In this document: positions 1 through 5,971 of the stretch, piece by piece
Layout: each line of letters opens with the position of its first letter
How positions within the stretch are numbered: position 1 is the first letter of the stretch
NCBI GenBank assembly: GCA_003694525.1
Contig: RFLK01000037.1
Coordinates: forward strand, 1-7,685
Source: Candidatus Woesearchaeota archaeon
GTDB taxonomy: Archaea > Nanobdellota > Nanobdellia > Woesearchaeales > ARS49
Reading direction: 5' to 3'
DNA: 7,685 nt
Program-made: the position numbers and the translations under genes
The notes under the pieces: model-generated
Seen by the model: the letters and a program-made list of their open reading frames with translations, nothing else
Told to the model about the DNA's origin: nothing
Databases searched by the model: none

Positions 1-104
1 AGAATATCCTCTAGCTTGTTTATTGCAAAGCATCCGCTTGAGGTTGCAGTCCCTGCAATCAAGGCCGCGCCATAGAGCAGTTTTTTCAGCCCGCCCCTTC
101 TCAT
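1..104 (-). CDS. Predicted lipoprotein, N-terminal part only
   Basis: Only the first 34 codons are in the window. They read as a signal peptide: a basic start (M-R-R-G-G-L-K-K), a hydrophobic stretch (LLYGAALIAGTA) and a Cys in the context S-S-G-C at about residue 25, which resembles a lipobox. I chose the ATG at 104 because the motif GAGGAG lies at 117-112 on the minus strand, 7 nt upstream, an ideal Shine-Dalgarno distance. An alternative ATG at 119 would overlap the stop of the upstream gene as ATGA and add five residues (MRSER). The gene follows the 180-residue lipoprotein with no gap, so the two are probably translated from one mRNA. The function is unknown because the mature protein lies outside the window. 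Confidence 0.7.
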   Translation of the reverse strand, partial: MRRGGLKKLLYGAALIAGTATSSGCFAINKLEDI

Positions 105-111
105 TCTCTCG

Positions 112-117
112 CTCCTC
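112..117 (-). promoter_or_regulatory. Shine-Dalgarno site deciding the start at 104
   Basis: On the minus strand this reads GAGGAG, 7 nt before the ATG at 104 and overlapping the TGA stop (118-116) of the preceding gene. Such a site is expected for the second gene of an operon, which cannot be leaderless, and it favours ATG 104 over ATG 119. Confidence 0.6.
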
Positions 118-658
118 ATTCTTTTTTGTTGTAGAAGGATAATACTTCTTTTATTGCTTGGGAGTATACTCTTTGCACATCTGCAATGTTTGAAACGTGT
201 TTTTCCCTTCTGAATTCTTCTTGTATTGATGACTCTTCAGCATAGCCGTTAAGGCCTCTGTCGTGTATTTCAAACAATCTTTGCCCGTGAACTCCAAGAA
301 CGAAGTTTACCAGGTTTCCTTTTGCTTTTGGGAGTTTTTCTTTTGCCTCTTTTGTTGTTTTTTCTGCATACACTAAGAGTGCGTCAGGCTCGCCGTCATC
401 CTCCTTGTCTATCACGTCTACCAGGTACAGATTGTCGTTTACGCTCATAACAGCCTGGTATCTTGGGCCTTCAACGCCCACTATTCTGCTGTATGCCACT
501 CCTTCTTTTTTGACTTGGTCTCTGACATTTTGTGCGACCATTTTTGCTTCAAGGCTTGTTGCAGGATCATAAGGCTCTGGCATTGATATGCATCCTGAAA
601 TGCCCACAGCTGCCCCAAAGTTCAAGAGTATGTTCCTGATTGTTTTTTTGTTTCTCAT
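116..658 (-). CDS. Predicted lipoprotein with two EF-hand-like acidic loops
   Basis: This 180-residue protein starts with a basic n-region (MRNKKTIRN), a hydrophobic core and a lipobox I20-S-G-C23, so it should be a membrane-anchored surface lipoprotein. The family is not recognised. Two nine-residue segments fit the calcium-loop pattern D-x-x-x-[DN]-G-x-x-[DE]: D84-K-E-D-D-G-E-P-D92, and D133-R-G-L-N-G-Y-A-E141. Each follows a short beta-like stretch (LYLVDVI and RLFEIH), which suggests a repeated strand-loop unit. The C-terminal ~35 residues look helical. A TATA box begins 30 nt before the ATG, matching leaderless transcription; a GAGGT motif 7 nt before the ATG could act if transcription starts further upstream. 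It lies between the TPR-like lipoprotein and another lipoprotein on the same strand, suggesting a joint envelope role. Calcium binding is inference. Confidence 0.85.
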   Translation of the reverse strand: MRNKKTIRNILLNFGAAVGISGCISMPEPYDPATSLEAKMVAQNVRDQVKKEGVAYSRIVGVEGPRYQAVMSVNDNLYLVDVIDKEDDGEPDALLVYAEKTTKEAKEKLPKAKGNLVNFVLGVHGQRLFEIHDRGLNGYAEESSIQEEFRREKHVSNIADVQRVYSQAIKEVLSFYNKKE

Positions 659-680
659 ATTTGTACCTCAACATAGGTCA

Positions 681-688
681 TTTATAAA
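681..688 (-). promoter_or_regulatory. TATA box of the 180-residue lipoprotein gene
   Basis: TTTATAAA, with its upstream end 30 nt and its near edge 23 nt before the ATG at 658. The offset equals that of the TATA box of the upstream solenoid gene, and both are embedded in the same 11 bases (TTTATAAATGA in one, TTTATAAAT-GA with the same flank in the other). It implies a leaderless or nearly leaderless transcript. A second AT-rich box (TTTTATA, about 695-702) could give a short leader that includes the GAGGT motif. Confidence 0.55.
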
Positions 689-746
689 ACCTTGTATAAA
701 ATTTATTACTTCTCAGTGAATCTGTCGATCTTGAAGGTTTCTGCTT

Positions 747-775
747 TTTTGAAAATTCATCTTTTGAGAATTCAT
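747..775. repeat. Tandem 15-bp direct repeat in an intergenic region
   Basis: Two adjacent copies read TTTTGAAAATTCAT (747-760) and TTTTGAGAATTCAT (762-775), with one base between them and a single mismatch over 14 bases. They lie just beyond the stop codon (784-786) of the solenoid gene and about 60 bp upstream of the TATA box of the next gene. This could be an upstream regulator site for the 180-residue lipoprotein gene or a 3'-UTR element. Nothing else is visible in this 125-bp gap except the promoter. Confidence 0.5.
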
Positions 776-783
776 TGGCTGAA

Positions 784-2841
784 TTATCTTCTAAGCATTG
801 CTGCCTGTCTTATCGCATTTGCGTTTTTTCTTATAGCATCCTGGTATTTCTTGCTTATAACCCCTGCAACATCGACTGCTTTTTCAAGCTCTCCTTGTTC
901 AAACAATCTGCTGACTGCAATTCTTGCTCTTCGTTTGAATTTCACAAGTCCCGGGTCTGTGACTTTTAAGTATGTGTTGTCAAACTGATCGTAAAGTTTC
1001 AGTGCAAGGGAGTATTTGTTTGCTCTCTCTGCGCATTCTGCAGCGCTCAGGTATTCGTGGATTATTTCTTCATCGCTCGCTTTTGCTGCAATCAAATAAT
1101 ATTTTAGGGCATCATCGTATCTCTCTTCATCTTTTGCGATTAGTGCGAGCGTTCTTCCAACCTTTGCTATTTTTTGCCTATCTTCCAATTCCATATAGTT
1201 TTCAAGGGCTTTTTCAAGCTGGCCTTCTTGTTCTGCAATCTGGGCTACGGCAGCGGGAAATCTTGCTCTCTCAAAGTTTTTTATTGCGGACTTTTTATCC
1301 CCTATCTCTTCTGAAAGGCTTGCAGCTTCTTGAAACATTCCTGCCTGCTCATAGAAGAATACTGCGCGTTTTTTCTGGCCAAGTCTGACTGCCAGATCTG
1401 CTGCGCGGTCGAACTGGTCATTTTTTTTGTACTTTTTTATCTGAAGTTCATATTGTTCTTTTGCAAGGTCTTCAAATCCTGCACTGTCTGCAAGCTTTCC
1501 TGCGGCAAGGTAAAGTTCTTTTTCGGAAAGCTCTTCAATTGCAAGCCTCATCTCTCTCAGGTACGTTTTATTATCTCCAAGGGTTTTTGCAATTCTTGCT
1601 GCTTGCTCGTGGAGCTCATCATCTATGTATTCTTCAAGCTGTTTTTCCATAAAGGCTCTTGCTTCTTTTTCCCGTCCAAGCCTCATTGCCACTTTTCCTG
1701 CGTGTCCCCACCAACCAAGGCTTTTGTACTTTGCAAATGCCTCAAGGTCGTACTCTCTTGCAAGATCGTCTCTTCCAGCAAGCCTTGCGTACCTTGATGC
1801 CTGGTCAAACTCTTTTGCTTTTGCAAAGAGTTTTGCTGTGTCAATTGCCCTTGAGTGTTGTTCTGCAATTCTCGCTGCCCTGTTGAACATTCCTTTGCTT
1901 GCAAGATACTCTATTGCTCTTTGATAGTTGATTTTTGCTCGCTCGTGCATTTTTTCAAGCTCTGCCATCCTTGCTGCTTTCAAGAAGAGTTTGCCCCTCT
2001 CATAGAATTCTATTGCTCTCTCTGGTTCTTGCATTTTCCACGCAAGCTCTGCTGCAGCTTCAAAGTTTTCTGACCGCGTGAACTGAAGCACTGCCCTGTT
2101 GTAATCCAGTTTTGAAATCTCTTGCAGGTTATGAATCTCTTTTTGCATTATTTTTTTCTCGCTCTCAGAGAGCTCATCAAGGGAGTGCTCAAGGTATTTG
2201 GCCCGGTCTCTTCCAAGCACTGCTGCTTTTGCGTAAAGGCCTCCTTCTTCGTACAAGCGTATTGCTCTTGGAATGTCTTCAATCTGAAGGGCGAGCTCTG
2301 CTGCAAGTGCGTATGAGCCCTCCTGACTGCAGGCCTCAATTGCTTTATTGAAGTATTTCTCTGCAAGAGCGCGCTCCCCTACTCTCAGCGCAAGCCGGCC
2401 TGCATCTCTGTATCTTTCTTTTGATTCGAAATAATTCATTATGTTGTTAAAGTAGCTCTGGTTTAGTTTGTCTTTTCCAAGGCGTTCTGCGATTCTGGCC
2501 GCTTCTGCAAACTCGCCTCTTGAGTCAAGTTTTTCAAGCGCTTTTATGAAGTACTGGTTTGCAAGATCTTCTCTTCCTATGTTTTTTGCAATTTCTCCTG
2601 CATCAGTGTAGAGCTCGTTTTCAAGGCAATAGCGTATGGCTTGATTGTATATCTCATCCCTTCCTTGCTCATTTCCTGCTTGGTCTTCAATTCTTGCCCT
2701 GCTCAACAGAACATCTATGTGGTTTAGTTTTGACTCTAAGGAAGTGCATCCTGCAAGGCCCAGGGTTGCTGCTATAATCGCATTGGTTGCAGCAAACTTT
2801 GTTTTTGACCAAACCTCCCCTATTATGTCAACAAGCGCCAC
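784..2841 (-). CDS. Large TPR-like alpha-solenoid lipoprotein
   Basis: A 685-residue protein made mostly of helical repeats. After a signal segment ending in the lipobox L29-A-G-C32 (ATLGLAGC), about 15 helix-turn-helix units run from residue 77 to about 553. Their consensus is [FY]-x-x-A-[AG]-x-[IL]-A-x-x-x-G followed by a helix A-x-x-[YF]-[YF]-x-x-A-I. The A6, G13, A18, Y22 and A25 positions correspond to TPR positions 8, 15, 20, 24 and 27. Units are either 33 or 26 residues long and tile almost without gaps. The tail to 685 is helical and rich in A, K and R. TPR-type solenoids are protein-binding scaffolds; here it would sit on the outer membrane face. I chose GTG 2841 because the TATA box begins 30 nt upstream of it. 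The longer TTG start at 2859 would lie upstream of the expected transcript. The exact family and partner are unknown. Confidence 0.85.
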   Translation of the reverse strand: MALVDIIGEVWSKTKFAATNAIIAATLGLAGCTSLESKLNHIDVLLSRARIEDQAGNEQGRDEIYNQAIRYCLENELYTDAGEIAKNIGREDLANQYFIKALEKLDSRGEFAEAARIAERLGKDKLNQSYFNNIMNYFESKERYRDAGRLALRVGERALAEKYFNKAIEACSQEGSYALAAELALQIEDIPRAIRLYEEGGLYAKAAVLGRDRAKYLEHSLDELSESEKKIMQKEIHNLQEISKLDYNRAVLQFTRSENFEAAAELAWKMQEPERAIEFYERGKLFLKAARMAELEKMHERAKINYQRAIEYLASKGMFNRAARIAEQHSRAIDTAKLFAKAKEFDQASRYARLAGRDDLAREYDLEAFAKYKSLGWWGHAGKVAMRLGREKEARAFMEKQLEEYIDDELHEQAARIAKTLGDNKTYLREMRLAIEELSEKELYLAAGKLADSAGFEDLAKEQYELQIKKYKKNDQFDRAADLAVRLGQKKRAVFFYEQAGMFQEAASLSEEIGDKKSAIKNFERARFPAAVAQIAEQEGQLEKALENYMELEDRQKIAKVGRTLALIAKDEERYDDALKYYLIAAKASDEEIIHEYLSAAECAERANKYSLALKLYDQFDNTYLKVTDPGLVKFKRRARIAVSRLFEQGELEKAVDVAGVISKKYQDAIRKNANAIRQAAMLRR

Positions 2842-2863
2842 TTTATGCCTAAAGAGCAAGTCA

Positions 2864-2871
2864 TTTATAAA
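2864..2871 (-). promoter_or_regulatory. TATA box of the solenoid lipoprotein gene
   Basis: TTTATAAA on the minus strand. Its near edge is 23 nt from the GTG at 2841, the same distance seen for the 180-residue lipoprotein gene. This supports leaderless initiation at the GTG and argues against the TTG at 2859, which is only 5 nt from the box. Confidence 0.6.
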
Positions 2872-2915
2872 TATTAACTTATATTCGCCAGAATACCATT
2901 TTTATCGAATCGGGA

Positions 2916-2923
2916 TTTAAAAA
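2916..2923 (+). promoter_or_regulatory. Probable TATA box of the glycosyltransferase gene
   Basis: TTTAAAAA would place transcription start near 2946, about 16 nt before the ATG at 2962, so this gene would have a short leader. No strong Shine-Dalgarno motif is seen (only AGG at 2956-2958). Just upstream are two small inverted repeats, TATTC-GCCA-GAATA (2882-2895) and AATC-GG-GATT (2909-2918), which may be chance. Confidence 0.4.
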
Positions 2924-2961
2924 GGACAAATGCGACAAGGCAATCGAGAGCAAACAGGCAA

Positions 2962-3618
2962 ATGCGCATATCAATAATAATTCCAACGTTAAATGAGGAA
3001 GAAAATATAGGAAGAACGCTCAAAGCCCTGATGCGCGAACGCCCCTTTGAGATCATAGTTGTTGACGCAAACAGCACTGATAATACTGTCCAAATAGCAA
3101 GAAAGTATGCTCGGGTGATTCGCTCAAGCAAAGGCAGGGCGAGGCAGATGAATGCGGGAGCTCGCATTGCAAGGGGTGATTTATTGTTGTTCTTGCACTC
3201 AGACACAATCCTTCCGCGAGGGGCTCTTAAGCTGATACCAGAAGACGCCGAGGTTGCAGCCTTCAGGATAAGGTTCGATTTAGACCATTGGCTGCTGAGA
3301 GCGACTGCCTGGTGGTCTAATAACATCAGGCTCAGAAGAGGCATAGTGTTCGGAGATCACGCTTTTGCTATCCGCAAGAGCTTGTTTGAGAAGCTTGGAG
3401 GGTTCAAGAATTTGTGCATTCTTGAGGATCTTGAGTTTTCAAAACGCCTTAGAAAACGTGCAAAAGTCAGAATAATAGATGCCAAGGTTATGACCAGCTC
3501 GAGAAGGTATGTCAAAAGAGGAGTGCTCAAGCAATGGCTCATCAATCAATACGTCAAGTTGTTATACTTTTTAGGGTTTGATTGCAAGACGATAAGAAGT
3601 GTTTACGAGAAATTGTGA
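2962..3618 (+). CDS. GT2-type glycosyltransferase (TIGR04283-like)
   Basis: A soluble 218-residue GT-A fold glycosyltransferase. The start MRISIIIPTLNEEENI is the classic GT2 N-terminus, followed by V-V-D-A-N-S-T-D (33-40) in the nucleotide-binding region. A metal-site motif F-L-H-S-D-T (77-82) stands in place of DxD, then G-D-H-A-F-A-I-R (131-138) and the acidic motif L-E-D-L-E-F (154-159). The H-[AS]-D-T motif, the ~220-residue length and the lack of membrane helices match the rSAM/selenodomain-associated glycosyltransferase 2 subfamily (TIGR04283) as I know it. No radical SAM or selenodomain gene is nearby, so the usual association is absent here. The acceptor and sugar cannot be told. It is divergent from the lipoprotein cluster and upstream of the transporter genes, which have their own promoter. 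Confidence 0.85.
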   Translation: MRISIIIPTLNEEENIGRTLKALMRERPFEIIVVDANSTDNTVQIARKYARVIRSSKGRARQMNAGARIARGDLLLFLHSDTILPRGALKLIPEDAEVAAFRIRFDLDHWLLRATAWWSNNIRLRRGIVFGDHAFAIRKSLFEKLGGFKNLCILEDLEFSKRLRKRAKVRIIDAKVMTSSRRYVKRGVLKQWLINQYVKLLYFLGFDCKTIRSVYEKL

Positions 3619-3628
3619 ATTCATAAGA

Positions 3629-3637
3629 TTTTTATTT
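3629..3637 (+). promoter_or_regulatory. TATA box of the transporter gene pair
   Basis: TTTTTATTT, about 23 nt before the ATG at 3660. It overlaps the TTG at 3636, so that upstream in-frame start cannot be in the mRNA. The box lies 10 nt after the stop codon of the glycosyltransferase gene. Confidence 0.5.
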
Positions 3638-3659
3638 GAAGCCAGTGCCACTCTCCGCA

Positions 3660-4115
3660 ATGGAACTGTTCCCCCTTGGAGTTGAGCATTACATTTTGGG
3701 CGGGTTGCTCGTCGGCTTTGGCGTTGCCTGGATATATTTCTGGACCGGCATTGTGGCAGGCGCAAGCGGTTTCTTTGGCGCAACTCTCTCGCTGTTCACA
3801 ACAAGAGGAGATCTGAAAAAATACGCAAATTCAAGAAGCTGGCGTATTGCATTCGGACTTGGCATTGTAAGCGGTGCGTTTTTGTTCTCTATTCTTACTG
3901 GAAGTTTTTTTGTTACCAAAGTCCAACTCTGGCGTCTTTTCTTTGGCGGGCTTCTTGTTGGTTTTGGAGTTAGAATTTCAAGGGGTTGCACATCAGGCCA
4001 CGGAATATGCGGCCTTTCTTCCTTGTCTTTTCCGAGCCTTGTTGCAGTTTTAACATTCATGTCTGTTGCAATCCTGACTGCCTTCCTCATCTCTAATTTG
4101 GGGGTGTTGCCGTGA
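3660..4115 (+). CDS. YeeE/YedE-family sulfur transporter, N-half protein
   Basis: A 151-residue membrane protein of the YeeE/YedE (DUF395) family, which imports thiosulfate or related sulfur compounds. The decisive motif is G-V-R-I-S-R-G-C110-T-S-G-H-G-I-C117-G, the conserved Cys-bearing segment of the family. Four to five hydrophobic segments are visible (about 10-30, 32-46, 62-82, 92-108 and 122-146), separated by a charged loop (TRGDLKKYANSRSWR). Full-length YeeE proteins carry two such halves in one chain; here they are two genes. I use ATG 3660 (MELFPLGVEH) rather than the in-frame TTG at 3636 because of the TATA spacing. The stop overlaps the start of the next gene (GTGA), so the halves are probably made in equal amounts and assemble together. 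The substrate is inferred from the family. Confidence 0.88.
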   Translation: MELFPLGVEHYILGGLLVGFGVAWIYFWTGIVAGASGFFGATLSLFTTRGDLKKYANSRSWRIAFGLGIVSGAFLFSILTGSFFVTKVQLWRLFFGGLLVGFGVRISRGCTSGHGICGLSSLSFPSLVAVLTFMSVAILTAFLISNLGVLP

Positions 4116-4510
4116 GGTCGCTTGCAATATACTCTGGAGGCTTGTTTTTCGGAGCAGGTCTTGCTCTCAGTGCAATGGCAAAGCCAGAGGTTGTTTTGAG
4201 TTTTCTTCAGTTGAAGGATCTTGGTTTGCTTCTCGTAATGGGAGGCGCGGTCTTGATTGCAATGATTGCCTACAAGGCGCTTCCTCGCATTATGAGAAGG
4301 CCCGCTCTTGGCGGAAAGTTCAATCACTATTCGCGCTCCCTTGACAAAAGAGTTGTCTTAGGTGCTGCTATTTTCGGAATTGGCTGGGGCGTGTCCGGCT
4401 TGTGTCCTGGCGCAGCTCTTGCAAGCGTGGGCGTTGGAAACTATCCTGTTCTTTTGGGAATTGCGGGAATGTTTGCAGGAGCATATGCTGCCTCATTCCT
4501 GTCCGACTGA
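4112..4510 (+). CDS. YeeE/YedE-family transporter, C-half protein (DUF6691-like)
   Basis: A 132-residue membrane protein starting at a GTG that overlaps the preceding stop as GTGA. A G-rich Shine-Dalgarno (GGGGGTG, 4100-4106) lies 5 nt upstream. The signature G-W-G-V-S-G-L-C98-P-G-A-A is the second conserved Cys motif of the YeeE/YedE fold, and the N-terminal S-G-G-L-F-F-G-A-G-L-A-L-S with M-A-K-P-E-V-V matches the DUF6691 half-proteins that pair with YeeE halves. About four hydrophobic helices are present (3-22, 36-54, 80-96 and 102-129). In the paired systems, the Cys from each half is thought to form the sulfur-relay pathway through the membrane; this follows from family knowledge and not from this sequence. 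Confidence 0.87.
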   Translation: MRSLAIYSGGLFFGAGLALSAMAKPEVVLSFLQLKDLGLLLVMGGAVLIAMIAYKALPRIMRRPALGGKFNHYSRSLDKRVVLGAAIFGIGWGVSGLCPGAALASVGVGNYPVLLGIAGMFAGAYAASFLSD

Positions 4511-4542
4511 TTTTCTTTGTGATTCAATATTTTCTACCAAAA

Positions 4543-4551
4543 TTTTATATT
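4543..4551 (+). promoter_or_regulatory. TATA box of the disulfide reductase gene
   Basis: TTTTATATT; the core TTTATATT starts at 4544, 30 nt before the GTG at 4574. There is no Shine-Dalgarno before that GTG (only AT-rich bases), so leaderless initiation is likely. The 14 bases TTTATATTTCAAAA (4544-4557) recur exactly at 5944-5957 in front of the next gene. Confidence 0.55.
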
Positions 4552-4573
4552 TCAAAAGAGAAATCTTGTTCTT

Positions 4574-5923
4574 GTGAAAAAGAGGTTTGATGCAATAGTC
4601 GTGGGAGCTGGATCCGGCCTTCTCATATCATCTGCTGCAGCTTCAATAAGAAAGAGGGTTGCAATAGTAGAGCCCGGCCCTTTCGGAGGCACTTGTCTAA
4701 ACAGGGGTTGCATTCCTTCAAAGATGCTCATTCATTGCGCCGATGTTGCAGATACAATATCAAACAGTTCTGATTTTGGAATAGTTTCGAAGATAACTCG
4801 AGTTAATTGGAAAAGAATCATTGATCGCGCATATTCGATAATTGATGAGGATGCAAAAAATATTGAGCAGGCAAATCGCAAGAGCAAGAACATAACTGTT
4901 TTCAAGGGCGTTGCAGAATTCTCAGGTCCTAAAAGATTAAGGGTTGGAAAGTACGAGCTGACAGCGCCCAAGATTTTCATAGCGGCAGGCTCAAGGCCTT
5001 TTGTTCCTAAAATTCCCGGCCTTGAGAGTGTTCCTTTCATAACTTCCAGAAACGCTCTCAGGCTTGAAAGGCAGCCAAAACGCATCGCGATAATTGGAGG
5101 CGGTTATATCGGCTGTGAGATTGCCCATTTTTTCGGCTCTCTTGGAACTAAGGTCACAATAATAGATAGAAACTCTTTGTTGATGAAGCACGAGGATTTG
5201 GATATCTCTCAAAAGCTGACTGAAATTTACACTACGAAGTTCAATGTTCTCTTAAATGCTGACGTTGAGCGAGTATCAAGATCCAAGAAAGGAATTGTAA
5301 CGCATATTCTGGTGGGTGGCAAACAGAAAAAGATAGTGTCTGATGAGCTTCTTGTTGCGACCGGTCGAATTCCTAACTCTGATTTGTTGAAGGTTGAAAA
5401 TGCCGGAATTAAGACGGACAAGAGAGGGTTTATCAAAACCGATCGCTTCTTGGAGACTAACGTTAAGGGCATCTGGGCGATCGGGGATATTGTTGGCAGG
5501 TACATGTTCAAGCACAGTGCGAATCTTGAAGCAAGTTATGCTTTCAACAATGCATTTGCAAAGAAGGCAAGGGTTGATTATAATGCAATGCCTCACGCAT
5601 CTTTCACAAGCCCGCAAATAGCATCTGTTGGAGAGACTGAGGAGGAGCTTATATCCCGCAATGCAAGGTATGAGAAGACATTCTCAAGGTATATTGATAC
5701 AGGCTACGGCCTTGCAATTGATGATCGCGAGGGTTTTGTTAAGGCTTTGTTTGACCCTCAGGGCAGGATTTTAGGCTGTCACATAATAGGCTCGCAGGCA
5801 AGCATTCTAATTCACGAAGTCATAGTTGCAATGAGAGCAGGCCTCAAGCGCGGAGATGTTGCAAGGACAGTGCACATCCACCCTGCTCTCTCGGAAGTCG
5901 TTCAGAGGGCGTTTGGCCAGTAA
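4574..5923 (+). CDS. FAD/NAD-dependent disulfide reductase, dihydrolipoamide dehydrogenase class
   Basis: A 449-residue cytosolic flavoenzyme of class I pyridine nucleotide-disulfide oxidoreductases. FAD-binding G11-A-G-S-G-L leads to V-E33. The redox pair is C41-L-N-R-G-C46-I-P-S-K. The NAD motif is G175-G-G-Y-I-G180 with D198 closing strand 2, which favours NADH over NADPH. The second FAD motif is A302-I-G-D305, and the C-terminal catalytic pair is H436-P-A-L-S-E441. All catalytic parts are intact. The sixth position of the first glycine motif is Leu where lipoamide dehydrogenases have Gly; mycothione- and mercuric-reductase-like members also vary there. No lipoyl E2, E1 or glycine-cleavage gene is nearby, so the substrate may be another disulfide or persulfide, possibly tied to the sulfur transporter upstream. 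No lpd, mtr or merA symbol is justified. GTG start set by TATA spacing. Confidence 0.88.
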   Translation: MKKRFDAIVVGAGSGLLISSAAASIRKRVAIVEPGPFGGTCLNRGCIPSKMLIHCADVADTISNSSDFGIVSKITRVNWKRIIDRAYSIIDEDAKNIEQANRKSKNITVFKGVAEFSGPKRLRVGKYELTAPKIFIAAGSRPFVPKIPGLESVPFITSRNALRLERQPKRIAIIGGGYIGCEIAHFFGSLGTKVTIIDRNSLLMKHEDLDISQKLTEIYTTKFNVLLNADVERVSRSKKGIVTHILVGGKQKKIVSDELLVATGRIPNSDLLKVENAGIKTDKRGFIKTDRFLETNVKGIWAIGDIVGRYMFKHSANLEASYAFNNAFAKKARVDYNAMPHASFTSPQIASVGETEEELISRNARYEKTFSRYIDTGYGLAIDDREGFVKALFDPQGRILGCHIIGSQASILIHEVIVAMRAGLKRGDVARTVHIHPALSEVVQRAFGQ

Positions 5924-5925
5924 TC

Positions 5926-5951
5926 TTTTTAAATGCTTAGTCCTTTATATT
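5926..5951 (+). promoter_or_regulatory. Two candidate TATA boxes for the small membrane protein gene
   Basis: TTTTTAAA (5926-5933) would give a start near 5956 and a ~16-nt leader that includes the GGAGGTG site. TTTATATT (5944-5951) would give a start within about two bases of the ATG at 5972. The gene may therefore be expressed from both a leadered and a leaderless mRNA. The second box is part of the 14-base element shared with the reductase promoter. Confidence 0.4.
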
Positions 5952-5959
5952 TCAAAAAC

Positions 5960-5966
5960 GGAGGTG
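5960..5966 (+). promoter_or_regulatory. Strong Shine-Dalgarno deciding the start at 5972
   Basis: GGAGGTG is a near-perfect anti-SD match, 5 nt before the ATG at 5972. It rules out the in-frame ATG at 5933, which lies upstream of both the SD and the proximal TATA box. Confidence 0.65.
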
Positions 5967-5971
5967 TGTTA

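Noticed and set aside
2813..2820. Strong Shine-Dalgarno-like GGGGAGGT on the minus strand inside the solenoid signal region
   Set aside because: No ATG, GTG or TTG in the correct frame lies at a workable distance after it, and the lipobox signal would be shortened; taken as coding sequence.
2842..2859. Longer solenoid protein starting at TTG 2859 (691 residues)
   Set aside because: The TTG is only 5 nt from the TATA box, so it would not be in the mRNA; GTG 2841 has the standard spacing.
2882..2918. Operators in the divergent promoter region (TATTC-GCCA-GAATA and AATC-GG-GATT)
   Set aside because: Arms of only 4-5 bp in AT-rich DNA are expected by chance; no second copy was found elsewhere in the window.
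2930..2977. Fifteen-codon upstream ORF overlapping the glycosyltransferase start
   Set aside because: No Shine-Dalgarno, out of frame, and near the predicted transcript start; likely chance.
3689..4327. 212-codon minus-strand open frame under the transporter genes
   Set aside because: Low-complexity composition (many K, P, T, R) with no domain, lying opposite two clearly conserved membrane proteins; a shadow frame.
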